A DNA stretch of 64,000 bases from NCBI RefSeq assembly GCF_018424695.1, contig NZ_QTNQ01000002.1, forward strand, positions 1-64,000, in the 5' to 3' direction. Positions 46,379-55,940 of the stretch are shown piece by piece (positions within the stretch are counted from its first letter, which is position 1; each line of letters starts with the position of its first letter). A program made the translations under genes and the position numbers. Under the pieces are notes generated by a model, which made no database searches, was not told where the DNA came from, and saw only the letters and a program-made list of their open reading frames with translations. This DNA is from Vannielia litorea (GTDB lineage Bacteria; Pseudomonadota; Alphaproteobacteria; Rhodobacterales; Rhodobacteraceae).

Positions 46379-46706
46379 ACAGCATCACGCATCCGAGCGT
46401 GATCGCCTGAATCAAAAGAACGTGCGGTGGCAGGGCCAGTGCCACCGAGAGACCGAAGACCACAGCGACTGAACCAGTTGCCGCCCACTTTGCCCGGCGA
46501 TGAATTGCTCCGCTCCGCCGCCAATCCACGATCATCGGCCCAAAGGTTGGATGGGCCAGAAGCCAGTCATGTAGCCGCTCCGAGGACCGGGCAAAGCAAA
46601 AGGCTGCTAACAGAACGAGCGGGACAGTCGGCAAGAGCGGCAGGAAGATACCGATCGCGCCAACCATCAGGCTGATCACACCTGCTGTCGCCCAGAGAAC
46701 GCGCAC
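46353..46706 (-). CDS. YbaN/DUF454 family inner-membrane protein
   Basis: 117-residue small membrane protein with three or four helices and the DUF454 blocks GIFLPLLPTVPLVLLAAFCFARSSERLHDWLLAHPTFGP and IHRRAKW. Function unknown. It begins one base beyond the hemW stop, on the same strand, so it is probably cotranscribed with rph-rdgB-hemW. The end overlaps parB by 26 bases. Confidence 0.88.
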   Translation of the reverse strand: MRVLWATAGVISLMVGAIGIFLPLLPTVPLVLLAAFCFARSSERLHDWLLAHPTFGPMIVDWRRSGAIHRRAKWAATGSVAVVFGLSVALALPPHVLLIQAITLGCVMLFIWTRPEA

Positions 46707-46707
46707 G

Positions 46708-47871
46708 TCAGACCATCAGCTCACGAATGACGGCGTTCAGCATCATTCTGCCACGCTGTGTCGTTCGCACCCTGTCATCGGCAAATTCCAAGAGACCGTC
46801 GTCGCACAGCGCGCCGACCTTGCCTTCATCCAGGCCGAAGCCAGCCAAGGCACGGTAACGGGACACGGAAATTCCCTCGTTGATCCGTAGGCCCATCATC
46901 AGGTACTCGGCCGCTTGTTCGGGACCACTCAGGGCACTTCGGCTTTCTGCGCCATCACCCCCAACGTCACGCAACCACAACCCGGGCGCCGCCGTCGCAA
47001 CAGTCGCTCGCTTCTGCCCCTCAATCGTCAACCGCCCATGCGCTCCCGGTCCAATACCGGCGTAATCTCCGTAACGCCAATACACCAGGTTGTGCCGCGA
47101 AACGGACCCGTTCATGGCATGATTAGAGACTTCATAGGCCTCAAACCCCGCGTTCCGCGTCATCTCCTGGGTGAGCTCGTACATATCGGCACCCAAGTCA
47201 TCATCGGGCAACCCGCGCAGCTTGCCTACAGCGTAACGATCCCCGAAGGCGGTGCCCGGCTCAATCGTCAACTGGTAGAGCGATAGGTGATCGGCGGCCA
47301 TGTCGAGCGCCTCTGAGAGCTCGCCCCGCCAGTCATCCAGCGTCTGATGCTGACGGGCGTAGATCAGATCAAAACTGACCCGTCCAAAGTGTGCCTTCGC
47401 CACATCAAGCGCTGCCCTCGCCTGAGGCACATCATGCAACCGGCCCAGCGCCTTTAAGTCGTCATCGCGCAAGGCCTGTACACCGAGAGATACCCGGTTC
47501 ACCCCGGCCTCTGCGTATCCGGCGAAGCGCCGCGCCTCCACGGAAGAGGGGTTTGCCTCCAGCGTTATCTCGATGTCATTGGCGCGCGGCCAGTACTGGC
47601 CAATTTCGCCAAGGATCGCGGCAACCGTCTCAGGCTCCATCAAAGATGGCGTGCCGCCCCCGAAGTAAACCGACGAAAGCACGCGGCCTTCCGTTTCTCG
47701 GCCCAGTCGGGCGATCTCGCGCAAGTAAGCCTCACGCCAGGCAGCCTGGTCGATCTGTGCTGAAACATGTGAATTGAAGTCGCAATAGGGGCACTTGGCC
47801 GCACAGAACGGCCAGTGAATGTAAAGGCCAAAGCCCCCGGCGTGCCAGTCAGCTTTCAAAGCAACCTGCAA
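46708..47871 (-). CDS. hemW: HemW, radical SAM heme chaperone
   Basis: 387-residue radical SAM protein long annotated as coproporphyrinogen oxidase-like; HemW binds heme and passes it to respiratory enzymes. The cluster motif CAAKCPYCDF (CxxxCxxC) follows GLYIHWPFC. Later come VYFGGGTPSLM, NPSSVEARRF, VSLGVQAL and ISYDLIYAR-like VSFDLIYAR. No ATG is available; a TTG at 47871 or 47859 must serve, overlapping the rdgB 3' end. The overlap suggests translational coupling. Confidence 0.9.
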   Translation of the reverse strand: MQVALKADWHAGGFGLYIHWPFCAAKCPYCDFNSHVSAQIDQAAWREAYLREIARLGRETEGRVLSSVYFGGGTPSLMEPETVAAILGEIGQYWPRANDIEITLEANPSSVEARRFAGYAEAGVNRVSLGVQALRDDDLKALGRLHDVPQARAALDVAKAHFGRVSFDLIYARQHQTLDDWRGELSEALDMAADHLSLYQLTIEPGTAFGDRYAVGKLRGLPDDDLGADMYELTQEMTRNAGFEAYEVSNHAMNGSVSRHNLVYWRYGDYAGIGPGAHGRLTIEGQKRATVATAAPGLWLRDVGGDGAESRSALSGPEQAAEYLMMGLRINEGISVSRYRALAGFGLDEGKVGALCDDGLLEFADDRVRTTQRGRMMLNAVIRELMV

Positions 47872-48460
47872 CGAGCTTCTCGAACGCCGCAGTCCGGTGG
47901 GTAAGCGGGCCCTTCTGCTCGGGTGTCATTTCACCAAAGGTCTGATTGTGGCCATCGGGCAGGAACATCGGATCAAACCCGAAGCCGTTCTCGCCGCGCA
48001 TTGGCCAGACAAGCCGCCCTTCGGCCGCGCCTTCGAAGATCTCGTCGTGACCGTCCGGCCACGCGAGGCAAAGCGTTGCGCGAAAACGGGCAACTCTCGG
48101 CTCAGGTGCGCCCATGGCCTCGCACTCTTCCCAAACCCGCGACATCGCCATCGCGAAATCTCGGCCATTCGGTGTCTCGGCCCAATCAGCTGTATAAACG
48201 CCGGGCCGTCCGTCCAGCGCATCCACTTCGATCCCGCTGTCGTCGGCCAACGCCGGTAGGCCGCTCTTTTTAGCGGCGAAATGCGCCTTGATCCGGGCAT
48301 TTCCGATGAAGGTCGCTTCGGTTTCTTCCGGCTCCTCCAACCCCAGCTCTCCGGCGCTCGTCACCTCAACATCAAATGGAGCGAGCAAGGCAGAAATCTC
48401 CCGCAGCTTGCCCGCGTTATGGGTGGCGATCACCAGTTTGCTGCCGTCAAACCGCCGCAC
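47849..48460 (-). CDS. rdgB: RdgB/HAM1, XTP/dITP pyrophosphatase
   Basis: 203-residue house-cleaning nucleotide pyrophosphatase that removes dITP, ITP and XTP. LVIATHNAGKLREISALL is the N-terminal substrate loop, LALADDSGIEVDAL-like LPALADDSGIEVDALDGRPGVYTADWAE carries the metal ligands, and GFGFDPMFLPDGHNQTFGEM is the typical C-terminal motif. It follows rph by 3 bases. Confidence 0.95.
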   Translation of the reverse strand: MRRFDGSKLVIATHNAGKLREISALLAPFDVEVTSAGELGLEEPEETEATFIGNARIKAHFAAKKSGLPALADDSGIEVDALDGRPGVYTADWAETPNGRDFAMAMSRVWEECEAMGAPEPRVARFRATLCLAWPDGHDEIFEGAAEGRLVWPMRGENGFGFDPMFLPDGHNQTFGEMTPEQKGPLTHRTAAFEKLVAGCFES

Positions 48461-48463
48461 GCC

Positions 48464-49177
48464 TCAGCCCTCAACTGCGGCCTTCTGCGCCGCTACCAGT
48501 TCGGCCACACCGGCCTCGGCAAGGTCCATCAGCGCGTCGAGCTCGCTGCGCGCAAAGGTGGCACCCTCGGCACTGGCCTGCACCTCAATCAGCTTACCGG
48601 CGCCCGTCATCACAAAGTTGCCATCCGTGCCCGCTTCGCTATCTTCCGCGTAATCCAGATCCACCACCGGCTGTCCGGCATAGATCCCGCAGCTCACGGC
48701 CGCGACGTGATCAAGGATCGGATCGGTCTTCACCAGCCCCGCCTTCATCAGCTTCTGAACTGCCAGCTTCAGCGCCACCCAGCCGCCGGTGATCGAGGCG
48801 CAACGGGTGCCGCCATCGGCCTGAATCACGTCGCAGTCGATCTGGATCTGCCGCTCGCCCAGCGCCTGAAAATCAACGCCGGCGCGCAGCGATCTTCCAA
48901 TAAGTCTTTGAATTTCCTGCGTTCTTCCGCTCTGCCCATTCTTCGCTTCGCGCCGCATCCGGCTGTGCGTGGCGCGCGGCAGCATCCCGTATTCGGCCGT
49001 CACCCAGCCTTTGCCGCTGTTCTTCAGGAATGGCGGCACGCGCTCTTCTACCGTTGCAGTGCAAATCACATGGGTCTCGCCGCATTTGATCAGGCAGGAG
49101 CCTTCAGCGTAGCGGGTGACTTCGGTTTCAATCTCGATCGGGCGCATGTCGCTCAGGGCGCGGCCGGAAGGGCGCAT
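48464..49177 (-). CDS. rph: RNase PH
   Basis: 237-residue phosphorolytic 3'-5' exoribonuclease that trims tRNA 3' ends. [17 protein letters not shown] is the diagnostic start, then [42 protein letters not shown] and [15 protein letters not shown]. The length is canonical. It heads the leftward rph-rdgB-hemW-DUF454 operon and is divergent from hrcA, with 98 bases between starts that must contain both promoters. Confidence 0.97.
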   Translation of the reverse strand: MRPSGRALSDMRPIEIETEVTRYAEGSCLIKCGETHVICTATVEERVPPFLKNSGKGWVTAEYGMLPRATHSRMRREAKNGQSGRTQEIQRLIGRSLRAGVDFQALGERQIQIDCDVIQADGGTRCASITGGWVALKLAVQKLMKAGLVKTDPILDHVAAVSCGIYAGQPVVDLDYAEDSEAGTDGNFVMTGAGKLIEVQASAEGATFARSELDALMDLAEAGVAELVAAQKAAVEG

Positions 49178-49275
49178 TTCAAGTCCTCCTCATGGGTCGC
49201 CCCCGTCTAGGCTTCCCCGGCCCCCCGACGCAAGCAAGATTGACCTTCGCCGCCCCGCATCCCTATCTAATCCCC

Positions 49276-50343
49276 ATGAACGACGCCGCGAAACTGCTTG
49301 AAGAGATGAACGACCGGTCCCGCGAGGTCTTCCGTCGCGTGGTCGAGAGCTATCTCGCCACGGGCGAGCCTGTGGGCTCCCGCACGCTCACCCGGATTCT
49401 CGAAGAGAAGGTCTCAGCCGCCACGATCCGCAATGTGATGCAGGATCTCGAGTATCTCGGCTTGCTCAACAGCCCACATGTGTCTGCCGGGCGCGTTCCA
49501 ACCCAGCAGGGCCTGCGCATGTTCGTCGACGGGCTCCTGGAGGTGCGTGATCTTGGCGCCGACGACCGCGAGAAGATCGACGCAACGCTGGGCTCCAACG
49601 CCTCAGACGTTTCCACTCTTCTTTCGCGTGTCGGCTCCGCGCTGTCCGGCACCACACAGGTTGCAAGCCTTGTCCTCGCCCCGAAGCATGAGGCGGACAT
49701 CAAGCACATCGAGTTCGTTCAGCTCGGGCCGGATCGTGCGCTGGTGGTGCTGGTGTTCTCTGACGGTCACGTTGAAAACAGGGTGTTCACGCCACCGCCC
49801 GGGCAAACCCCCTCTTCACTCCGCGAGGCCGCCAACTTTCTCAACTCATTCGCCGAAGGCCATTCCCTTTCGGAGATGCGCGGGCTGATCGAACGTGAAA
49901 TCGGCAAGCGGCGCCAGGAGATTGATGCGCTCGCCGCTGAGCTCGTGGCTGAGGGAACGGCCATATGGGAGGCCCAGGGAGAACAGCATGAGCGCCTCGT
50001 CGTGCGCGGGCGTGCCAACTTGCTGGCTGATTCCGAGCCGGAAGAGCTCGACCGCATAAGAACCCTGTTCGACGACCTCGAGCGCAAGCGTGACATCGCC
50101 GAATTCCTCGAACTCACCGATGAGGGTGAGGGTGTGCGCATTTTTATCGGCTCGGAGAACAAGCTTTTTTCACTTTCCGGTTCATCTTTGGTCGTTTCTC
50201 CATATATGAATGCCGACCGGAAGATCATCGGCGCCGTAGGGGTCATCGGGCCCACGCGGCTCAACTACGGCCGGATCGTTCCAATCGTGGATTATACCGC
50301 GCAGCTTGTCGGAAAGCTGATCGCGGATCGAGGCAAAGGGTAG
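49276..50343 (+). CDS. hrcA: HrcA, heat-shock repressor
   Basis: 355-residue repressor that binds CIRCE operators upstream of groESL and related operons. EMNDRSREVFRRVVESYLATGEPVGSRTL is the winged-helix start, SAATIRNVMQDLEYLGLLNSPHVSAGRVPTQQGLRMFVD is near invariant, and NYGRIVPIVDYTAQLV is the C terminus. The ATG at 49276 gives the usual length; the open frame extends further upstream without conservation. No CIRCE sequence was found in its 5' region. grpE follows after 3 bases. Confidence 0.95.
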   Translation: MNDAAKLLEEMNDRSREVFRRVVESYLATGEPVGSRTLTRILEEKVSAATIRNVMQDLEYLGLLNSPHVSAGRVPTQQGLRMFVDGLLEVRDLGADDREKIDATLGSNASDVSTLLSRVGSALSGTTQVASLVLAPKHEADIKHIEFVQLGPDRALVVLVFSDGHVENRVFTPPPGQTPSSLREAANFLNSFAEGHSLSEMRGLIEREIGKRRQEIDALAAELVAEGTAIWEAQGEQHERLVVRGRANLLADSEPEELDRIRTLFDDLERKRDIAEFLELTDEGEGVRIFIGSENKLFSLSGSSLVVSPYMNADRKIIGAVGVIGPTRLNYGRIVPIVDYTAQLVGKLIADRGKG

Positions 50344-50346
50344 AAC

Positions 50347-50898
50347 ATGGCTGATCCCAAGCAGGAACCGGAAGAGCTCATCGACATTGATGCGCTCTCC
50401 GAAGAGGGTGAAGATGCGGGCGAGATGGACGAGGTCGAAATCCTTCGCGCCGAGCGCGACGAGATGCGCGATCGCTTCATGCGCGCCCTCGCGGATGCCG
50501 AGAACGCCCGCAAGCGCGGCGAGCGCGACCGAAAGGAAGCCGAGCACTACGGTGGCTCCAAGCTGGCGCGCGACATGCTGCCCGTCTACGACAACCTCAA
50601 GCGCGCGCTCGAAGCCGCGGGCGGTTCAGAAGGTAAGGGCGAGGGCATGTCGGCGCTGATCGAAGGCGTGGAGCTAACGATGCGTGAGCTTCTGAACATC
50701 TTCGAAAAGCACGGCATCACCAGGATCTCGCCCGAGGTGGGCGACAAGTTCGATCCGCAGCACCATCAGGCCATGTTCGAAGCACCGCTGCCCGAAACCA
50801 AGCAGGGTGACATCATCCAGGTCGCCGCCGAGGGTTTCATGCTCTATGATCGCCTGCTGCGTCCAGCCCAGGTGGGCGTGTCCAGCAATCCCGGCTGA
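50347..50898 (+). CDS. grpE: GrpE, DnaK nucleotide-exchange factor
   Basis: 183-residue GrpE. An acidic N terminus, then the long helix (ILRAERDEMRDRFMRALADAENARKRGERDRKEAEHYG) and the C-terminal beta domain with GDKFDPQHHQAMFEAPLPETKQGDIIQVAAEGFMLYDRLLRPAQVGV. It is coupled to hrcA; dnaK is not in the window. The stop is 20 bases from the convergent mutS stop. Confidence 0.96.
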   Translation: MADPKQEPEELIDIDALSEEGEDAGEMDEVEILRAERDEMRDRFMRALADAENARKRGERDRKEAEHYGGSKLARDMLPVYDNLKRALEAAGGSEGKGEGMSALIEGVELTMRELLNIFEKHGITRISPEVGDKFDPQHHQAMFEAPLPETKQGDIIQVAAEGFMLYDRLLRPAQVGVSSNPG

Positions 50899-50917
50899 AA
50901 CGGGAGAGAAGCCCAGT

Positions 50918-53557
50918 CTAATCGGCCAGCCGTTTCAACTCGTACATGAGTTCAAGCGCCTCTCGCGGCGTCAGCTCGTCGGGCAATACCCCGGCGAGTT
51001 TTTCCTTCAGCGCATCCGCCTCTTGCTTCGGGGGTGGCGGCGCCTGCTTTGGCATGGCGGCGAACAGGGGTAAATCGTCAATCAGCTGCACCTTGTCGCC
51101 ACCCTCACGCTCCCCTTTCTCCAACTGCTCCAACACCATGCGCGCACGAGCCACCACGGCCTCCGGCAGGCCGGCGAGCTTGGCGACCTGTACGCCATAG
51201 CTCGCTTCGGCGGCCCCCATCCGAACCTCGTGGAGAAAGATCACATCGCCATCCCACTCCTTCACAGCCACGGTCGCATTCTCAGCGCCATCCAGCTTGG
51301 CGGAAAGGGCGGTCATCTCGTGGTAATGGGTGGCGAAAAGGGCTCGGGCGCGGTTCACATCATGCAGGTGTTCCATCACCGCCCAGGCAATCGAAAGCCC
51401 GTCATAGGTTGCCGTGCCACGCCCGATTTCATCGAGAATGACGAGGCTGCGGTCGTCCGCCTGATTCAGGATCGCGGCGGTTTCGACCATTTCCACCATG
51501 AAGGTCGAGCGGCCCCGGGCGAGGTCATCCGCAGCGCCAACGCGGGAAAACAGGCTGGAGACGAGCCCGACATGGGCGCGCCGCGCCGGAACGAAGCTGC
51601 CCGCCTGTGCCAGAAGCGCGATCAGCGCGTTTTGCCGCAGAAAGGTTGATTTACCCGCCATGTTCGGGCCGGTGAGGAGCCAGATATGCGCCCCATCGCC
51701 CCCGTCGGAGAGTCCGCAGTCATTCGCCACAAAGGCTTGCCCGCCCTCGCGCCGCAGAGCCGCTTCAACCACCGGGTGCCGCCCCGCCTCTACCTCAAAG
51801 GCGCGCCCTTCATCCACCACCGGTCGCACCCAGCCTTCTCCACTGGCCAGATCGGCAAGTGCGCAGGCAAGATCAAGCTCCGCCAGGGCCCTGGCCGCCG
51901 CGCCAACGCCAGCCGAAGCCTCCAAGACAGCCTCTCTCAAGGTGGAATAGAGCCGTTTCTCGATCTCGAGCGACCGGCCCGCGGCATTCAGAATCCGCGT
52001 TTCCAATTCGCTCAACTCCACCGTCGTGAAGCGGATGGCATTTGCCGTGGTTTGCCGATGGATGAATGTGTCCGAAAGTGGCGGCTTCATCATCTTGTCG
52101 GCATGTGTCGCCGTGGTTTCAATGAAGTATCCAAGCACGTTGTTGTGCTTGATCTTCAACGCGTTGATGCCCGTTTGCTCGATGAAGTCCGCCTGCATCC
52201 GCGCAATCACCCCGCGGCCTTCATCCCTCAACGTCCGAGCCTCGTCCAGTTCGGCGTCGTAGCCAGTGGCAATGAAGCCTCCGTCGCGCACCAGCAACGG
52301 CGGCTCGGCAACCAGCGCCAAATCGAGCAGGTCGGCCAGCTCTCCGTGGCCACGCATCGCTTCCGCTGCCTCGGCCACCAAACCGGGCACCTCTCCGCTC
52401 AACGCCTCGGCGAGCACTTCGGCCTGCGCCAGCCCGTTCCGGATTGCAGCGAGATCTCGCGGACCACCCCGGTCCAGCGCCAGCCGCGAAAGCGCCCTGT
52501 CCATGTCGGGCACCCGGCGCAGCGCGTCGCGCAACCTCTCGCGGCGCGCGCCACCCAGCGCCCACTCCACGGTGTCGAGGCGCCGCTGCACCTCGCTCAG
52601 TTTCCGTGAAGGGGAAGAGAGTCTTCGCTCCAGAAGCCGACCACCCCCGGCAGTCAGCGTCCGGTCGATCGCGGCAATCAGGCTGCCCTCTCGCCCGCCG
52701 CTCAGGCTGCGTGTCAGCTCCAGATTGCGGCGGGTTGCGGCATCAATCTGCATCACGCCGCCAACGTCTTCTGCCACCGGCGGGCGCAACAGCGGCAGCC
52801 GGCCCTTCTGGGTCAATTCGAGATAGGCCACAATCGCGCCCATGGCAGAAATTTCGGCCCGCCCGAAGGTGCCAAAAGCATCCAGCGTCTTAACGCCCAA
52901 GGCCTCACACAGCCTTGCCTTGCCGCCTTCGCTATCAAAGCTCTCGGCAGAGGCATGCGTGGCCGACCCGCCCAGATCAGTGACTGTTTCTGCCTGAAAC
53001 GCTTCCGCCCGCTCGCTCAGGAGCACTTCGCGCGGCATCAGCCGGGCCAGCTGCGGGCCCAGCATCTCCGCCCCGCACCGCACCACACGAAACGCACCGG
53101 TTGAAATGTCGACCCAGGCCAACGCCCCCTCGCCCCGCACTTCGGCATAGGCGGCAAGGTAGTTGTGGCGGCGTGGCTCCAGCAGGCTCTCTTCGGTCAG
53201 GGTGCCCGGCGTGACCAGCCGCACCACTTCGCGCCGGACCACCGCCTTGTAGCCGCGCTTCTTGGCTTCTTCCGGGCTTTCCATCTGCTCGCAGACGGCG
53301 ACGCGAAAGCCCTTGCGAATAAGGGTCAGCAGATAGCTCTCTGCCGCATGCACCGGCACCCCGCACATCGGAATGTCATCGCCGTCATGCTTGCCACGCT
53401 TTGTCAGCGCAATATCCAGCGCTTCCGCCGCGGCGACGGCGTCGTCAAAGAACATCTCGTAGAAGTCGCCCATCCGATAAAACAGCAAGGCACCCGGATG
53501 ATCCGCCTTGATCTCCAGGTACTGCGCCATCATCGGTGTAACTGTTGCAGAACTCAC
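50918..53557 (-). CDS. mutS: MutS, DNA mismatch recognition protein
   Basis: 879-residue mismatch sensor ATPase. The N-terminal mismatch-binding motif is in LFYRMGDFYEMFFDDA (Phe-x-Glu). The Walker A TGPNMAGKSTFLRQ is near residue 630, and the rest of the ABC domain includes SRVGAADDLARGRSTFMVEM, LVILDEIGRGTATYDGLSIAWAVMEHL and LFATHYHEMTAL. The C-terminal tail LIDDLPLF leads to a dimerisation region. GTG 53557 is taken as start; ATGs at 53533 and 53530 are alternatives. Confidence 0.96.
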   Translation of the reverse strand: MSSATVTPMMAQYLEIKADHPGALLFYRMGDFYEMFFDDAVAAAEALDIALTKRGKHDGDDIPMCGVPVHAAESYLLTLIRKGFRVAVCEQMESPEEAKKRGYKAVVRREVVRLVTPGTLTEESLLEPRRHNYLAAYAEVRGEGALAWVDISTGAFRVVRCGAEMLGPQLARLMPREVLLSERAEAFQAETVTDLGGSATHASAESFDSEGGKARLCEALGVKTLDAFGTFGRAEISAMGAIVAYLELTQKGRLPLLRPPVAEDVGGVMQIDAATRRNLELTRSLSGGREGSLIAAIDRTLTAGGGRLLERRLSSPSRKLSEVQRRLDTVEWALGGARRERLRDALRRVPDMDRALSRLALDRGGPRDLAAIRNGLAQAEVLAEALSGEVPGLVAEAAEAMRGHGELADLLDLALVAEPPLLVRDGGFIATGYDAELDEARTLRDEGRGVIARMQADFIEQTGINALKIKHNNVLGYFIETTATHADKMMKPPLSDTFIHRQTTANAIRFTTVELSELETRILNAAGRSLEIEKRLYSTLREAVLEASAGVGAAARALAELDLACALADLASGEGWVRPVVDEGRAFEVEAGRHPVVEAALRREGGQAFVANDCGLSDGGDGAHIWLLTGPNMAGKSTFLRQNALIALLAQAGSFVPARRAHVGLVSSLFSRVGAADDLARGRSTFMVEMVETAAILNQADDRSLVILDEIGRGTATYDGLSIAWAVMEHLHDVNRARALFATHYHEMTALSAKLDGAENATVAVKEWDGDVIFLHEVRMGAAEASYGVQVAKLAGLPEAVVARARMVLEQLEKGEREGGDKVQLIDDLPLFAAMPKQAPPPPKQEADALKEKLAGVLPDELTPREALELMYELKRLAD

Positions 53558-53672
53558 CCTTGCCCCCGCCTGCCGGTTTGGCGGACCATAGCCCCCGCGC
53601 CCGGGAGGAAAAAGCCCCGGTGGACGCCCGGGCACGGGCAGACTATTGAGCTGGCGCCCAAGGAGGAGAGAC

Positions 53673-55928
53673 ATGGCCAAATCCCGCATCACGCCCGAAG
53701 AGGCGCTCAGCTTCCACCTCGAGCCGAGCCCCGGCAAACTCGAGATCAATGCCACCGTTCCGATGACCACGCAGCGAGATCTCTCGCTCGCCTATTCCCC
53801 CGGTGTCGCTGTGCCTGTCGAAGCCATCGCCGAGAATCCGGCTGCGGCCTATGACTACACGTCCAAGGGCAATCTCGTCGCCGTCATCTCCAACGGCACC
53901 GCCATCCTCGGCCTCGGCAACCTCGGCGCTCTGGCCTCCAAGCCTGTGATGGAAGGCAAGGCGGTGCTCTTCAAGCGCTTCGCCGATGTCGACTCCATCG
54001 ACCTCGAGCTCGATACCGAAGACGCGCAGGAATTCATCAACGCCGTCAAGCTGATGGGCCCCTCCTTCGGCGGCATCAACCTTGAAGATATCAAGGCCCC
54101 CGAGTGCTTCATCATCGAGCAGCAACTCAAGGAGTTGATGGACATTCCGGTGTTCCACGACGATCAGCACGGCACGGCCGTCATCTGTGCCGCCGGCCTG
54201 ATCAACGCGCTGCACATCTCCGGCAAGAAAATCGAAGATGTCCGCATTGTGCTCAACGGCGCCGGGGCCGCCGGGATCGCCTGCCTCGAACTGCTCAAGA
54301 GCATGGGCGCGCGGCACGAAAACTGCATCATGTGCGATACCAAGGGCGTCATCTACCAGGGTCGCACCGAGGGCATGAACCAGTGGAAATCGGCCCATGC
54401 CGTCAAGACCGATCTGCGCGAGCTGAAGGACGCAATGGAGGGTGCAGATGTGTTTCTCGGCGTCTCGGCCAAAGGTGCGGTGACGCAGGAGATGGTGATT
54501 AGCATGGCTGACAAGCCAGTCATCTTCGCCATGGCCAACCCCGACCCCGAGATCACCCCCGAGGAAGCCCACGAAGTGCGCCCCGATGCCATCGTGGCGA
54601 CGGGCCGCTCCGACTACCCGAACCAGGTCAACAACGTCCTCGGTTTTCCCTACCTCTTCCGTGGTGCGCTCGACATTCATGCCCGCGCCATCAACGACGA
54701 GATGAAGATCGCCTGTGCCGAGGCACTGGCAGAGCTGGCCCGGCAGGATGTGCCCGACGAGGTTGCCATGGCCTATGGCCGCAAGCTCACCTTCGGGCGT
54801 GATTACATCATTCCCACGCCTTTCGACCCGCGCCTGATTCACGTGGTGCCGCCCGCCGTCGCCCGCGCCGGGATGGATACCGGTGTCGCCCGCCGCCCGA
54901 TCGTCGATATGGATGGCTACGAAGCCGCGCTCAAAGCCCGGATGGACCCAACAGCCTCCATCCTCCGCTCCATCCACGCCCGCGCCCGCAACGCGCAGGC
55001 CCGGATGATCTTTGCTGAGGGCGATGACGTGCGTGTGCTGCGCGCCGCGGTTGCCTACCAGCGCCAGGGCTGTGGCAAGGCGCTTGTCGTTGGCCGCGAG
55101 GATGACGTGCGCGAGCGCCTCGAAGGTGCCGGGCTGGGGGATGCGGTGCGCGAGCTTGAGGTCGTCAACGCCGCCAACACCGAACACCTCGATGCCTACA
55201 AGGATTTTCTCTACACCCGCCTCCAGCGCAAGGGGATCGACCGGCAGGATGTGCACCGGCTTGCCGCCCGTGACCGCCACGTTTTCGGGGCGCTGATGCT
55301 TGCCCATGGCCACGGCGACGGGCTCGTGACAGGGGCCACCCGCAAATCGGCGCACACCCTGCAACTTGTCGGCAATGTCTTCGATGTTACCCCCGAATCC
55401 GGGGCCGTGGCCGTGACCGCGCTCTTGCACCGCGGCAGGATCGTACTGATCGGCGATACCCTGGTGCACGAATGGCCGGATGAAGAAGACCTCGCCACAA
55501 TTGCCGAGCGCGGCGCCGCCGTGGCCCGCTCTCTCGGGATCGAGCCGCGCGTGGCCTTCCTGTCCTTCTCGACTTTCGGCTATCCCGTCTCCGAACGGGC
55601 CGAGAAAATGCATATCGCACCCCAGGTCCTTGATCGGCGCGGCGTGGACTTCGAGTATGACGGCGAAATGACTGTGGACGTCGCGATGAACCGCGAACAG
55701 ATGGCGACCTATCCTTTCTGCCGCCTCACCGGCCCGGCCAACGTGCTTGTGGTGCCCGCCCGCCACTCTGCCTCCATCTCCACGAAGCTGATGCAAGAGA
55801 TGGCAGGCGCCACCGTGATCGGCCCGATCCTCACCGGCATCGACAAGTCCATCCAGATCTGCTCGACAACCTCTACCGCGAGCGACATTCTCAACATGGC
55901 CGTACTGGCCGCAGCCAAGATCGGATAA
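53673..55928 (+). CDS. maeB: NADP-dependent malic enzyme with phosphotransacetylase-like domain
   Basis: 751-residue fusion, the typical MaeB architecture. The first 430 residues are malic enzyme (malate to pyruvate + CO2): SLAYSPGVAVPVEAI, YTSKGNLVAVISNGTAILGLGNLGALASKPVMEGKAVLFKRFA, and the NADP loop LNGAGAAGIACLELL. The remainder resembles phosphate acetyltransferase but is thought regulatory. The ATG at 53673 follows AGGAGGAGAG. A long antisense open frame over it is judged a shadow. A ribokinase-family gene follows. Confidence 0.95.
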   Translation: MAKSRITPEEALSFHLEPSPGKLEINATVPMTTQRDLSLAYSPGVAVPVEAIAENPAAAYDYTSKGNLVAVISNGTAILGLGNLGALASKPVMEGKAVLFKRFADVDSIDLELDTEDAQEFINAVKLMGPSFGGINLEDIKAPECFIIEQQLKELMDIPVFHDDQHGTAVICAAGLINALHISGKKIEDVRIVLNGAGAAGIACLELLKSMGARHENCIMCDTKGVIYQGRTEGMNQWKSAHAVKTDLRELKDAMEGADVFLGVSAKGAVTQEMVISMADKPVIFAMANPDPEITPEEAHEVRPDAIVATGRSDYPNQVNNVLGFPYLFRGALDIHARAINDEMKIACAEALAELARQDVPDEVAMAYGRKLTFGRDYIIPTPFDPRLIHVVPPAVARAGMDTGVARRPIVDMDGYEAALKARMDPTASILRSIHARARNAQARMIFAEGDDVRVLRAAVAYQRQGCGKALVVGREDDVRERLEGAGLGDAVRELEVVNAANTEHLDAYKDFLYTRLQRKGIDRQDVHRLAARDRHVFGALMLAHGHGDGLVTGATRKSAHTLQLVGNVFDVTPESGAVAVTALLHRGRIVLIGDTLVHEWPDEEDLATIAERGAAVARSLGIEPRVAFLSFSTFGYPVSERAEKMHIAPQVLDRRGVDFEYDGEMTVDVAMNREQMATYPFCRLTGPANVLVVPARHSASISTKLMQEMAGATVIGPILTGIDKSIQICSTTSTASDILNMAVLAAAKIG

Positions 55929-55940
55929 CTTGGGGGTTCC

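Noticed and set aside
49178..49275. CIRCE operator between rph and hrcA
   Set aside because: No TTAGCACTC-N9-GAGTGCTAA inverted repeat is visible in the 98 bases.
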